64,000 nucleotides of DNA. It comes from a virus. The stretch is from positions 1 to 64,000 of IMG/VR virus record IMGVR_UViG_3300035157_000753. One strand, 5' to 3'. Under the pieces are notes generated by a model. The model was not told where the DNA came from. It was given only the letters and a program-made list of their open reading frames with translations, and did not search any database. The position numbers and the translations under genes were made by a program. This document shows positions 47,096 through 52,321 of this stretch, in pieces. Position 1 is the stretch's first letter; the number at the start of each line of letters is the position of its first letter.

Positions 47096-47137
47096 TTCGC
47101 GATTTTGGACGCGAATTTTTGCGTTCAACTACGCGAT
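47096..47137. repeat. Triple CGCGA-T-run repeat with hairpin
   Basis: Three near copies of CGCGATTTT or CGCGAATTTT lie in 42 bases (around 47099, 47110 and 47132). The first two form TTCGCG-N8-CGCGAA. On the plus strand the stem is followed by a T run. It partly overlaps the end of the 39-residue gene. It could be a processing or terminator hairpin between the coiled-coil genes and the spike operon. Confidence 0.5.
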
Positions 47138-47244
47138 TTTTTAACCTCTAAGGATTTTTCCCACTCTCTAATCATATACTCAAGTTCTTTAATTCTCCCC
47201 TGAGCAGTCTTAATCTTTTCCTCTAAGTAATTATTGGTTTGCAT
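47125..47244 (-). CDS. Coiled-coil microprotein, 39 aa
   Basis: Reads MQTNNYLEEKIKTAQGRIKE then LEYMIREWEKSLEVKKSRS. One long amphipathic helix with a basic tail. The ATG overlaps the end of the 86-residue gene by 14 bases (AATGCAAACCAATAA), which supports coupled translation. Not recognised. Confidence 0.65.
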   Translation of the reverse strand: MQTNNYLEEKIKTAQGRIKELEYMIREWEKSLEVKKSRS

Positions 47245-47491
47245 TTAAAGGTGGCTCAGGGGGTGGCATTGGTTCTTCAAAGTGTAATCCAGATTGTGTC
47301 CATGATTCAGACACTGGACCTTGCTCAATCTCTTGATTAATGTTTCTAATCTGCTTCTCATGATCGCACACAACATCGACGAGTTTCTCATATTCAGATG
47401 TAGGTGTTCTCTTCATCATTAGAAGACTATTCGAGACCTTATGTTCGAGTGCTGTGATTCTAGCGAGAAGTTCTTCGTTTGATAAACTCAT
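47231..47491 (-). CDS. Coiled-coil protein, 86 aa
   Basis: N-terminal heptads (SNEELLARITALEHKVSNSL), a middle helix (YEKLVDVVCDHEKQIRNINQEI) and a Pro-rich end (EEPMPPPEPPLNANQ). Starts in the end of the preceding coiled-coil gene (32-base overlap). Function unknown; part of a set of three consecutive coiled-coil genes. Confidence 0.7.
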   Translation of the reverse strand: MSLSNEELLARITALEHKVSNSLLMMKRTPTSEYEKLVDVVCDHEKQIRNINQEIEQGPVSESWTQSGLHFEEPMPPPEPPLNANQ

Positions 47492-47642
47492 AATTCCTAA
47501 TCAATACGTTGTGGGTGTCAATGGTATTTACCAATGTTTCAATTTGTGCTTCGAGTTCGGTTACTCTTTCTTTGAGATCACTCACTTGTGAGTAACTTAT
47601 AGTCTGTTGATATCTCTCTGATGAAAAATAATCACCTGACAT
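47460..47642 (-). CDS. Coiled-coil protein, 60 aa
   Basis: Helical heptads at residues about 17-50 (YSQVSDLKERVTELEAQIETLVNTI). Charged C-terminus EFIKRRTSR. Overlaps both neighbours (11 and 32 bases). Not recognised. Confidence 0.7.
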   Translation of the reverse strand: MSGDYFSSERYQQTISYSQVSDLKERVTELEAQIETLVNTIDTHNVLIRNYEFIKRRTSR

Positions 47643-47838
47643 GTAATTCCTCCTTGTCTATGAACCTCTCTTGTAGATCATAGTTCAATCTCCAGTTCTC
47701 TGTATTGACATAATAACCAGTTATGCCATTACCATCGCAGTTATATCCATATCCTGTCACACGTTCTCTACATCCGTCAAGGTCGAAAGTCTTACCGCTG
47801 GTAAGATAGTCGTGGTACTTAGCGTCTAGTGTGATCAT
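47632..47838 (-). CDS. Hypothetical protein, 68 aa
   Basis: The chosen start (MITLDAKYHDYLTSGKTF) lies 23 bases downstream of a late-promoter-like TATAAATT; an in-frame ATG at 47916 would precede that promoter and is less likely. The sequence has DLDGCRERVTGYGYNCDGNG and ITGYYVNTENWRLNYD, Tyr- and Gly-rich with two Cys. No family recognised. First gene of the late block. Confidence 0.65.
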   Translation of the reverse strand: MITLDAKYHDYLTSGKTFDLDGCRERVTGYGYNCDGNGITGYYVNTENWRLNYDLQERFIDKEELHVR

Positions 47839-47860
47839 TGGCTGAGAGAAGAGAGGGCGT

Positions 47861-47868
47861 AATTTATA
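47861..47868 (-). promoter_or_regulatory. Late-type promoter TATAAATT
   Basis: Seven of eight matches to TATAAATA on the minus strand, 23 bases upstream of the 68-residue gene. It marks the border between the early-type region and the late block. Confidence 0.6.
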
Positions 47869-48098
47869 TATTAATATTATACCGAAACCCTCACATAAAG
47901 TCAATGGGCACTTCACAGTTTTTACAAACTCTTAAGACGTTCTTTATATTTGAAAGGGTCTGGGGGATTTTTTGGGAAAATTTTTTATTTTGTTTCACGC
48001 TCGCTCATGCAAGACTTTATAGCTTAGAAAGCGTATGGATGTTAAGCTATGGGGGGCATGAAAAAACCCCCACTAGGGGGGTAGTGCCTCCGAGTGCC
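47869..48098. other. Intergenic border region, no gene seen
   Basis: About 230 bases between the late block and the early minus-strand genes. It holds an 8-base inverted repeat (ATAGCTTA at 48019-48026, TAAGCTAT at 48043-48050), a GGGGGG run at 48051-48056 and the C5/G5 terminator that follows. The G run could pair with the C run of the terminator and compete with it. A plus-strand open frame across it has no coding look. Confidence 0.6.
48061..48082 (-). terminator. Rho-independent terminator (minus strand)
   Basis: On the minus strand ACCCCC-CTAGT-GGGGGT is followed by a T run. It lies 17 bases after the 51-residue gene and would end the early minus-strand transcript before the late promoter at 47861. 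Confidence 0.8.
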
Positions 48099-48254
48099 TC
48101 AGCGAATGTGCGGTGGGGCGATCTCGGCACGCCATCCAAGTCTTCCAAAGTCTTCTAAGATCTGAATGGCAGACTCATAAGTTGGAAAACTGATGAGTCT
48201 TGGATTTTGTTGCTGGTTTGTCCAGTAACGAACCTTTGTGCTGTTTTTGGTCAT
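48099..48254 (-). CDS. Hypothetical protein, 51 aa
   Basis: Reads MTKNSTKVRYWTNQQQNPRL, then ISFPTYESAIQILEDFGRLG, then WRAEIAPPHIR. The alternation looks like a real small alpha/beta protein (strand, helix YESAIQILEDFG, strand WRAEIAP). It overlaps the frame at 48175-48339 by 80 bases. No SD is seen. Not recognised. Confidence 0.55.
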   Translation of the reverse strand: MTKNSTKVRYWTNQQQNPRLISFPTYESAIQILEDFGRLGWRAEIAPPHIR

Positions 48255-48339
48255 GTTGAGAATAAGGGTCAGAATTCAGGAAATAATAACGGATGAAAGA
48301 ATCATGCTTAAGCAGATCATAAGTTGATGCGTTCATCAT
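48175..48339 (-). CDS. Hypothetical protein, 54 aa
   Basis: Starts MMNASTYDLLKHDSFIRYYF directly in the stop of the upstream gene (ATGA overlap), which favours translation. The second half (DQKQHKGSLLDKPATKSKTH) is basic and low in hydrophobic residues and overlaps the 51-residue gene in another frame. One of the two may be only partly real. Not recognised. Confidence 0.45.
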   Translation of the reverse strand: MMNASTYDLLKHDSFIRYYFLNSDPYSQHDQKQHKGSLLDKPATKSKTHQFSNL

Positions 48340-48521
48340 GCGTTCACTTCCATCCATTTGAATTCTGCCTCAGTGCCGACCTTCCATATGGTCATCGCTT
48401 CCATTTGATCAGTTGCCCAATCTAATGCGATGTCCTGTATGCGGTCGAATGAATGACCAAACTCTGCATTTGCTTTGAGTTCGTTGCCCCATGCTGAGGG
48501 TTGGACTGCCCAAGATGTCAT
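48336..48521 (-). CDS. Hypothetical protein, 61 aa
   Basis: The start at MTSWAVQPSAWGNELKANAE is preferred because GAGG lies 9 bases upstream; a longer frame from 48587 overlaps the upstream gene. Helical middle (FDRIQDIALDWATDQMEAM), then a strand-rich end (TIWKVGTEAEFKWMEV). Not recognised; coupled to the next gene by ATGA. Confidence 0.65.
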   Translation of the reverse strand: MTSWAVQPSAWGNELKANAEFGHSFDRIQDIALDWATDQMEAMTIWKVGTEAEFKWMEVNA

Positions 48522-48562
48522 AGTGAAAAACCTCATGTGAAAAATGGATAATGGAAAGGCGA

Positions 48563-48748
48563 TCAGTGACGATCGCTTATATTCCATGCTTCGCCGAGTG
48601 AGTGGGACTTGAATTGAAATCCGTCCTCTGCGAGTTTGGTCAATGCTGCCATCACTGCCGCATCTTTGGTTGCTGCTTCGTTCATAAGAACAGCACCGCC
48701 GAATGCGGGGCGAAGATCAGAATTGAACATTGGTTGTTTGTTTGACAT
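48563..48748 (-). CDS. Hypothetical protein, 61 aa, possible leaderless gene
   Basis: Reads MSNKQPMFNSDLRPAFGGAV, with helix MNEAATKDAAVMAALTKLAE. TATAAT at 48755-48760 is only six bases from the ATG, which would put the transcript start at the ATG itself. No SD-spaced leader is possible from that promoter. Not recognised. Confidence 0.65.
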   Translation of the reverse strand: MSNKQPMFNSDLRPAFGGAVLMNEAATKDAAVMAALTKLAEDGFQFKSHSLGEAWNISDRH

Positions 48749-48754
48749 GCCTTA

Positions 48755-48760
48755 ATTATA
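48755..48760 (-). promoter_or_regulatory. Sigma70-type -10 box TATAAT, leaderless arrangement
   Basis: TATAAT, then TAAGGC, then ATG. No clear TTGACA at 17 bases upstream. The same six-base spacing occurs at 50122 and 51192. Confidence 0.6.
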
Positions 48761-48881
48761 GCAGATGGGCATGAGGGGGAAACGGGTAGGGGTGAACTCT
48801 TAACAATCTGTTGTAAAAATTCCAGCCGTCCCACTAGTACATATGTGCTATGCTTCCAAGGCGCATATAATGAAAATGAAA

Positions 48882-48908
48882 ACTCCCCGAATGAAATGTC
48901 CGAGGAGT
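48882..48908 (-). terminator. Probable terminator (minus strand)
   Basis: ACTCC...GGAGT stem with an inner CG-CG pair, followed on the minus strand by TTTTCATTTTC. It lies 32 bases after the DUF3574-like gene. A plus-strand TATAAT at 48866-48871 lies beside it, but no plus gene follows. Confidence 0.5.
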
Positions 48909-48939
48909 CGGGTCTTGGATTTTTTGGGTTTGGGTTTGG

Positions 48940-49254
48940 TCACGTGAATACGAGATCAGCGAGCGACGTGGTAGAATATAGAACACAGTCTTGGCGAAAC
49001 TGCTTTTTGTAACGTTGCCCGACCTCATGAAGATTTTTGATCATGCGATCTGCACCCGCTGTTCTTTCATCCACGGTGATTGAAATAGTCATGCATTCTT
49101 CCAAATCGCCTTTGTAAATTCCAACCCCTTCCGTGATCGTTGCGAAATCCAAAAGAGAGCAAACCTCATCTTTCAAAAACTGATTCCACATTTGACGGGT
49201 CACGGTGCCTGAGTTTGGGATGTTGCGACCTAGGGTGATGCTGTGGGTTTGCAT
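48940..49254 (-). CDS. DUF3574-like protein, 104 aa
   Basis: The start at MQTHSITLGRNIPNSGTVTR is chosen because AGAGG lies 11 bases upstream; a longer frame from 49311 would begin upstream of the TATAAT box. The pattern LGRNIP..G.VT...W..FL..EV at residues 8-30, then a middle strand (TEGVGIYKG) and C-terminal (D)RMIKNLHEVGQRYKKQFRQDCVLY, follows the DUF3574 layout. The function of the family is unknown. It has its own host-type promoter and is divergent from the plus-strand cassettes. Confidence 0.7.
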   Translation of the reverse strand: MQTHSITLGRNIPNSGTVTRQMWNQFLKDEVCSLLDFATITEGVGIYKGDLEECMTISITVDERTAGADRMIKNLHEVGQRYKKQFRQDCVLYSTTSLADLVFT

Positions 49255-49281
49255 AAAGCAGAAATCCTCTGAACTAGTTCC

Positions 49282-49352
49282 ATTATAAACCCCGTGGATA
49301 TCGATTTCCATATAGGGTGTGCCACTATGTCAACTGGTCAGGGCAGCCGTTT
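49282..49352 (-). promoter_or_regulatory. Promoter with TGGCAC about 31 bases upstream of TATAAT
   Basis: TATAAT at 49282-49287 and TGGCAC at 49319-49324 (spacer 31), inside GTTGACATAGTGGCAC and a GGCTGCCC-TGACCA segment that resembles the element at 49768. The transcript would start near 49275 and carry the SD of the DUF3574-like gene. Confidence 0.6.
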
Positions 49353-49410
49353 TTTTGTTTCATTATGTTACGCTTCGCCGCTGCATCTGATTTTGTCAAG
49401 CGATCCTCTG

Positions 49411-49416
49411 TATAAT
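49411..49416 (+). promoter_or_regulatory. -10 box TATAAT for the 95-residue gene
   Basis: TGTATAATATGAGAG on the plus strand; a TTGTCA at 49393 is too close to be a normal -35. With the transcript starting near 49423, translation would use the ATG at 49444 rather than the ATG at 49417 that overlaps the box. Confidence 0.55.
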
Positions 49417-49443
49417 ATGAGAGTACAAAACGCCAGCATCCAA

Positions 49444-49731
49444 ATGCCAGCATCCGCTAAGTCTGCTCCCGTCTCAACCGTTGCTCCTAAAAAACCAGCA
49501 CGTAAGACCAGAGCACGCAAAGCACCCGCCGCCCCTCGCACTCGCAAAGCAGCGGCAACCCCTCAACCTCAAACCCCAAAGGTCGAAATGGTTGAACTCA
49601 AATCCATTTTCAAGGATTACCCTCGTGACGGATTTGCTCTTATCCTCCTTCCCGTTCTACTCTTGGAAGCAATGGTTAAGGAAATTCTACCCGTCCTCGG
49701 CAGAATAAAAGTTCCTACCTCATTCGGATAA
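49444..49731 (+). CDS. Basic Ala/Pro/Lys-rich protein with C-terminal hydrophobic segment, 95 aa
   Basis: Residues 1-50 are like a histone H1 or HU-type tail: SAPVSTVAPKKPARKTRARK, APAAPRTRKAAATPQPQ. Residues 57-70 (ELKSIFKDYPRDG) are polar and residues 70-90 contain one hydrophobic stretch (FALILLPVLLLEAMV) long enough to enter or span a membrane. The basic tail could bind nucleic acid and the end could attach to membrane. No family is recognised. It is closed by a strong terminator. Confidence 0.7.
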   Translation: MPASAKSAPVSTVAPKKPARKTRARKAPAAPRTRKAAATPQPQTPKVEMVELKSIFKDYPRDGFALILLPVLLLEAMVKEILPVLGRIKVPTSFG

Positions 49732-49738
49732 ATCACCT

Positions 49739-49761
49739 GACCCCGTAAGGGGTCTTTTTTT
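49739..49761 (+). terminator. Rho-independent terminator
   Basis: GACCCC-GTAA-GGGGTC then seven T, starting 8 bases after the stop of the 95-residue gene. Confidence 0.9.
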
Positions 49762-49767
49762 ATGGAT

Positions 49768-49837
49768 TCCGGCCGCCCGTGGACAGTTGGATTAGTGGCA
49801 CAAGAGACCTTCCATTGGGTCGGATTTGCCCTATACT
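49768..49837 (+). promoter_or_regulatory. Repeat element A with TGGCAC-N30-TATACT promoter
   Basis: CCGGCCGCCCGTGGACAGTT at 49769-49788, then TGGCAC at 49796-49801, exactly 30 bases, then TATACT at 49832-49837. It lies upstream of the DUF8033-like gene. No TTGACA at 17 bases. Confidence 0.65.
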
Positions 49838-49866
49838 TAAGAAGTCAACCAAAGCGATTCATTTTA

Positions 49867-50124
49867 ATGATCCTCAGACAACTCGGATCCAATCAGACCG
49901 AACTTTCTTTGAATAACGGAACCTCGTTATTTTTCTCCTACGAAACTCCCGTTGCTGGATTCTCTCCTGACTTGGGTTGGTTCAAAACCTCAACCTATTA
50001 TTCACGGACGACATCCAAGCACATCAACCAGTATTTCAAGCACGCTCCTAAAGACAAAATCAGAATTGTTTCAGATGATGTCATTTCCGAGATGTGTCAT
50101 CCAGACGATCGAATCAAGGTGTAG
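49867..50124 (+). CDS. DUF8033-like protein, 85 aa
   Basis: The start at MILRQLGSNQTELSLNNGTS is chosen because TATACT lies 29 bases upstream; the frame extends further up but into the promoter. The block GSNQTELSLNNGT.LFFSY.TPVAGF then TSTYYSRTTSKHINQYF resembles a small DUF8033-type protein widespread in phages and cyanobacteria (recalled resemblance). Function unknown. It is followed by the 51-residue gene after nine bases. Confidence 0.7.
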   Translation: MILRQLGSNQTELSLNNGTSLFFSYETPVAGFSPDLGWFKTSTYYSRTTSKHINQYFKHAPKDKIRIVSDDVISEMCHPDDRIKV

Positions 50125-50127
50125 AAT
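50122..50127 (+). promoter_or_regulatory. -10-like TAGAAT, leaderless arrangement
   Basis: TAGAAT, six bases, then ATG at 50134. It overlaps the stop of the DUF8033-like gene. Confidence 0.45.
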
Positions 50128-50133
50128 GTAGGT

Positions 50134-50289
50134 ATGAGAAATCTACAAATCACCGAATCTGAAGAAGAAGTCCTTGCTCAAATGGCGGTCTTCTTCTTCG
50201 ACTGCGGAATCCCTGATCACTTCGATCAGGACGCTTTCAATTCTCTCTTTGAGAAAATCACCGAACCTTCACCCTTCGATTATGTCTGA
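50134..50289 (+). CDS. Hypothetical protein, 51 aa
   Basis: Reads MRNLQITESEEEVLAQMAVF, then FFDCGIPDHFDQDAFNSLFE, then KITEPSPFDYV. Acidic alpha-helical. The next gene starts inside its stop region (8-base overlap). Not recognised. Confidence 0.65.
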   Translation: MRNLQITESEEEVLAQMAVFFFDCGIPDHFDQDAFNSLFEKITEPSPFDYV

Positions 50290-50419
50290 AACCTACCTTG
50301 AAGATCTAGCAGAGGCAATCTTCGACCAAATCGTCACCGAGAATTTCAAAGACCTCACCAAATCAGAAGAGGCACTCATTTATGAAATTGCGTGTGATCG
50401 AGCATATGAGGGAGTCTAG
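50282..50419 (+). CDS. Hypothetical protein, 45 aa
   Basis: Reads MSETYLEDLAEAIFDQIVTE, then NFKDLTKSEEALIYEIACDR, then AYEGV. Acidic, helical. It begins at the overlap with the 51-residue gene; a longer in-frame extension upstream lies within that gene. Its stop codon lies in the loop of the following terminator hairpin. Confidence 0.65.
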   Translation: MSETYLEDLAEAIFDQIVTENFKDLTKSEEALIYEIACDRAYEGV

Positions 50420-50432
50420 CACTCCCTTTTTT
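50410..50432 (+). terminator. Rho-independent terminator overlapping a stop codon
   Basis: GGGAGT-CTAGC-ACTCCC then six T. The TAG stop is in the loop. Confidence 0.9.
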
Positions 50433-50459
50433 CCTGTCCCATTATTTTAAAAGAACACT

Positions 50460-50957
50460 ATGCCAAATTGGTGCAATAACAGACTCACAGTCTCAGGCGA
50501 AAATACTGCAGACGTTCAAAAGGTCAAATCCTTCTTTGAAAGCGATTCCCCATTTGCTGAAATCTACCCCGAACCCGATTGGTCAAAAATCCCACTCGCT
50601 GAGGATGACCTTAAATATCTTGGGCGACAGCGTGGCGAGGTTGGTGAACTCCCAGTCTATAAAGAATACAAATCCCCAAACGGCGAGGTTTGCCATAGGG
50701 GTTTAGAATTTGCGTCCACAGGAAATCAGGACGATCGCTGGTATAATTGGCGGTGCTATCATTGGGACACAAAATGGGACATCAACCGAGACCATATAGA
50801 ATGGGGTGATGAGGATGACGATTATTTCGTTTGCCATTTTGACACGGCATGGAGTCCACCAGAGGGCATCATTCACAAATTACGTGAAATGTTCCCTGAC
50901 CTCGGCATCTCATTATTTTATGATGAACCAGGAATGGAAATTGCTGGGTACGTCTAA
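50460..50957 (+). CDS. YubB/Api92-like ferredoxin-fold protein, 165 aa
   Basis: Starts MPNWCNNRLTVSGE, the typical opening of YubB-type proteins with a ferredoxin-like fold that are carried by plasmids and phages. Residues 28-55 hold FESDSPFAEIYPEPDWSKIP, and residues about 90-130 hold a Trp-rich segment (DDRWYNWRCYHWDTKWDI) then CHFDTAWSPPEGII, characteristic of the family. The function is unknown. It ends in TAATG with the 55-residue gene. Confidence 0.82.
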   Translation: MPNWCNNRLTVSGENTADVQKVKSFFESDSPFAEIYPEPDWSKIPLAEDDLKYLGRQRGEVGELPVYKEYKSPNGEVCHRGLEFASTGNQDDRWYNWRCYHWDTKWDINRDHIEWGDEDDDYFVCHFDTAWSPPEGIIHKLREMFPDLGISLFYDEPGMEIAGYV

Positions 50958-51124
50958 TGAACCAATTTAGAATCGAATGCTCTGAGGTCAACTACTTCAC
51001 AGTTCTTGTTGAAGCAGAGACCGAAGAGCAAGCGAGGGAACTTGCCCACGCAAATATAAATGGATTCCCTGTTGAAATGGAATACGTCTCCGAATGGACG
51101 ATTGAGTCAGTAGAAGAACTCTAA
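50957..51124 (+). CDS. Hypothetical protein, 55 aa
   Basis: Reads MNQFRIECSEVNYFTVLVEA, then ETEEQARELAHANINGFPVE, then MEYVSEWTIESVEEL. Beta-alpha-beta layout with an acidic C-terminus. Overlaps the YubB-like stop by one base. Not recognised. Confidence 0.7.
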   Translation: MNQFRIECSEVNYFTVLVEAETEEQARELAHANINGFPVEMEYVSEWTIESVEEL

Positions 51125-51128
51125 AAAA

Positions 51129-51168
51129 TCCGGCCGCCGATGGACAGTTGAGAGACTGTCCATTTTTT
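51129..51168 (+). repeat. Repeat element B (GGCCGCCGATGGACAGTT) forming a terminator
   Basis: CCGGCCGCCGATGGACAGTT matches element A at 17 of 20 positions or better. Here the right half is an inverted copy, so it folds. Confidence 0.7.
51140..51168 (+). terminator. Rho-independent terminator built from element B
   Basis: ATGGACAGT-TGAGAG-ACTGTCCAT followed by six T. Follows the 55-residue gene by 15 bases. Confidence 0.9.
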
Positions 51169-51191
51169 CCCCCATGGGGTCGATTTTCATG

Positions 51192-51197
51192 TAATAT
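51192..51197 (+). promoter_or_regulatory. -10-like TAATAT, leaderless arrangement
   Basis: TAATAT, AAGAGT, then ATG at 51204. TGTCCA of element B ends 29 bases upstream. Confidence 0.5.
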
Positions 51198-51203
51198 AAG
51201 AGT

Positions 51204-51380
51204 ATGAAATTCAACGACCAATTCACGATCACTCTCACCTCAGCACAGCACGATTTGCTGACATCCATTTTCAGTTCACTCGCTGATCTGGATTTGCCAC
51301 CCGCTGAGGATGACCAATTCGACTCCCTCTGGGATCAGGTCATAAACGCTGAACACAAAATCATCACTGAGGAATCATGA
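51204..51380 (+). CDS. Hypothetical acidic protein, 58 aa
   Basis: Reads MKFNDQFTITLTSAQHDLLT, then SIFSSLADLDLPPAEDDQFD, then SLWDQVINAEHKIITEES. Helical with an acidic loop. Its promoter box is six bases from the ATG. The next gene overlaps by four bases (ATGA). Not recognised. Confidence 0.7.
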   Translation: MKFNDQFTITLTSAQHDLLTSIFSSLADLDLPPAEDDQFDSLWDQVINAEHKIITEES

Positions 51381-51544
51381 GCATCATTTCTGAATTTTAC
51401 GGCGGTCTGCTAGAAAAGGGTTACACTGAGCGAGAAATTCGTGAGAGTGCCCAAAGACACCAGACCCGAACCGCGCCAGATTGGTTCAACGGAACCTATG
51501 AAGAATATCTGGACAAAATGCACGATTTTCTAAACGGGATTTAA
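51377..51544 (+). CDS. Hypothetical protein, 55 aa
   Basis: Reads MSIISEFYGGLLEKGYTERE, then IRESAQRHQTRTAPDWFNGT, then YEEYLDKMHDFLNGI. Helical. The stop codon lies in the loop of the terminator that follows. Not recognised. Confidence 0.7.
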   Translation: MSIISEFYGGLLEKGYTEREIRESAQRHQTRTAPDWFNGTYEEYLDKMHDFLNGI

Positions 51545-51557
51545 CTCCCGTTTTTTT
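51532..51557 (+). terminator. Rho-independent terminator overlapping a stop codon
   Basis: ACGGGA-TTTAAC-TCCCGT then a run of seven T. The TAA stop is in the loop. Confidence 0.9.
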
Positions 51558-51564
51558 ATGCGAT

Positions 51565-51637
51565 GCCGCCAGGCGGCTGACTTTTTTGATATCGCGGTCC
51601 AGCCGCCTGTGGACAATTCACTAACTGTCACAAGGGA
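51565..51637. repeat. GCCGCC hairpins and repeat element C
   Basis: CAGGCGGCT (51570-51578) pairs with AGCCGCCTG (51601-51609), and GCCGCCAGGCGGC plus a T run looks like a second plus-strand terminator. Element C is CCAGCCGCCTGTGGACAATT at 51599-51618 with TGTCAC at 51626-51631. The right edge lies in the 3' end of the minus gene. It fills the gap between converging transcripts. Confidence 0.6.
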
Positions 51638-51809
51638 CGTAGTATACTAGTCCTTCTGTGAGATAATAGGAACAGATCTGCTCAAACTCTGGGTGAGATT
51701 TGTGCATGTCAGTGTCAAGCAATCCCTGAACTAAATCTATGCTTTCCTTCCAATCTAATCCCGATTCTTTATACTTAGTGATTAGTACTTCTATACTATT
51801 CATAATCAT
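51621..51809 (-). CDS. Hypothetical protein, 62 aa
   Basis: Helical protein (IEVLITKYKESGLDWKESID, LVQGLLDTDMHKSHPEFEQI). The last residues (LVYYVPCDS) are encoded inside repeat element C, so the element may have supplied the C-terminus. A second in-frame Met is at 51803. Starts inside the end of the 56-residue gene. Not recognised. Confidence 0.6.
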   Translation of the reverse strand: MIMNSIEVLITKYKESGLDWKESIDLVQGLLDTDMHKSHPEFEQICSYYLTEGLVYYVPCDS

Positions 51810-51966
51810 CCTCCAAGTGATTCAGATCTTGTCTTATTCTATTAATATTGCTTATCTTGTCAGAATAGCCAGAATTGGCTAAATCCTCAAATTGTTCTAA
51901 TTCTCTCTTTTTTTGGCCAAATGATCCCTTTTTGCGATTACCGCGATAATCCCACGACTTTGCCAT
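51796..51966 (-). CDS. Hypothetical basic protein, 56 aa
   Basis: Reads MAKSWDYRGNRKKGSFGQKK, then RELEQFEDLANSGYSDKISN, then INRIRQDLNHLEDDYE. The basic N-terminus (YRGNRKK) and helical remainder suggest a nucleic-acid-binding or regulatory small protein, without a recognised family. Overlaps the next gene by 14 bases. Confidence 0.6.
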   Translation of the reverse strand: MAKSWDYRGNRKKGSFGQKKRELEQFEDLANSGYSDKISNINRIRQDLNHLEDDYE

Positions 51967-52001
51967 TTTTCTGTCCGTTTGTAGAAGTTTACAGGTTTTA
52001 A

Positions 52002-52256
52002 CTAAACTTGGGGCTTTTGAACTAAATCGCCACTTTTCAAAGAATCATTATAAAACCTTCCAAGTGACAGGGAAGTAGGATCTTCAACAAAACCTTCGAG
52101 CTTGGCTAAAAGAGTTTTGTTTGCGGGTTTCCACTCATACTCATAGGTTTTCTCATTCCCTGAGAAGTTGATGAATACCTTGGAACTCTGCACGACTATC
52201 TTGTCAATTGCAGAACTCAACTCGGCGATTTCAAATGTGTGCTTTTTGGCTGCCAC
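52002..52256 (-). CDS. Small beta protein, KTSC-like by eye, 84 aa
   Basis: Reads AELSSAIDKIVVQSSKVFIN, FSGNEKTYEYEWKPANKTL, then SLGRFYNDSLKSG. The layout SS.I..I, paired strands, then S.G.(F/Y)(Y/F)N..(I/L) resembles the KTSC fold, whose role is unknown. It has the best consensus promoter in the window. Not a firm assignment. Confidence 0.65.
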   Translation of the reverse strand: MAAKKHTFEIAELSSAIDKIVVQSSKVFINFSGNEKTYEYEWKPANKTLLAKLEGFVEDPTSLSLGRFYNDSLKSGDLVQKPQV

Positions 52257-52282
52257 GTTCTTTTTGGTTATCTACATTAGTA

Positions 52283-52311
52283 ATTATAATCGATCTCGCC
52301 TCACCTGTCAA
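52283..52311 (-). promoter_or_regulatory. Consensus sigma70 promoter TTGACA-N17-TATAAT
   Basis: TTGACA at 52306-52311, 17-base spacer, TATAAT at 52283-52288 on the minus strand. It drives the 84-residue gene at 52256 with a leader of about 20 bases. Confidence 0.85.
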
Positions 52312-52321
52312 CCAACCTCTG

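Noticed and set aside
47839-47916. Upstream start of the 68-residue gene at 47916.
   Set aside because: The late-type box at 47861 lies between the two starts.
47838-48158. A plus-strand frame of 106 codons across the border region.
   Set aside because: It crosses the terminator, hairpins and part of a minus gene, has homopolymer-driven residues and no promoter.
48866-48950. Plus-strand TATAAT followed by ATGAAAATGAAAACT encoding about 25 residues.
   Set aside because: It runs through the hairpin and into the DUF3574-like gene; no support beyond the box.
49294-49443. An upstream extension of the 95-residue basic protein.
   Set aside because: It passes through both divergent promoters, and transcription should start downstream of it.
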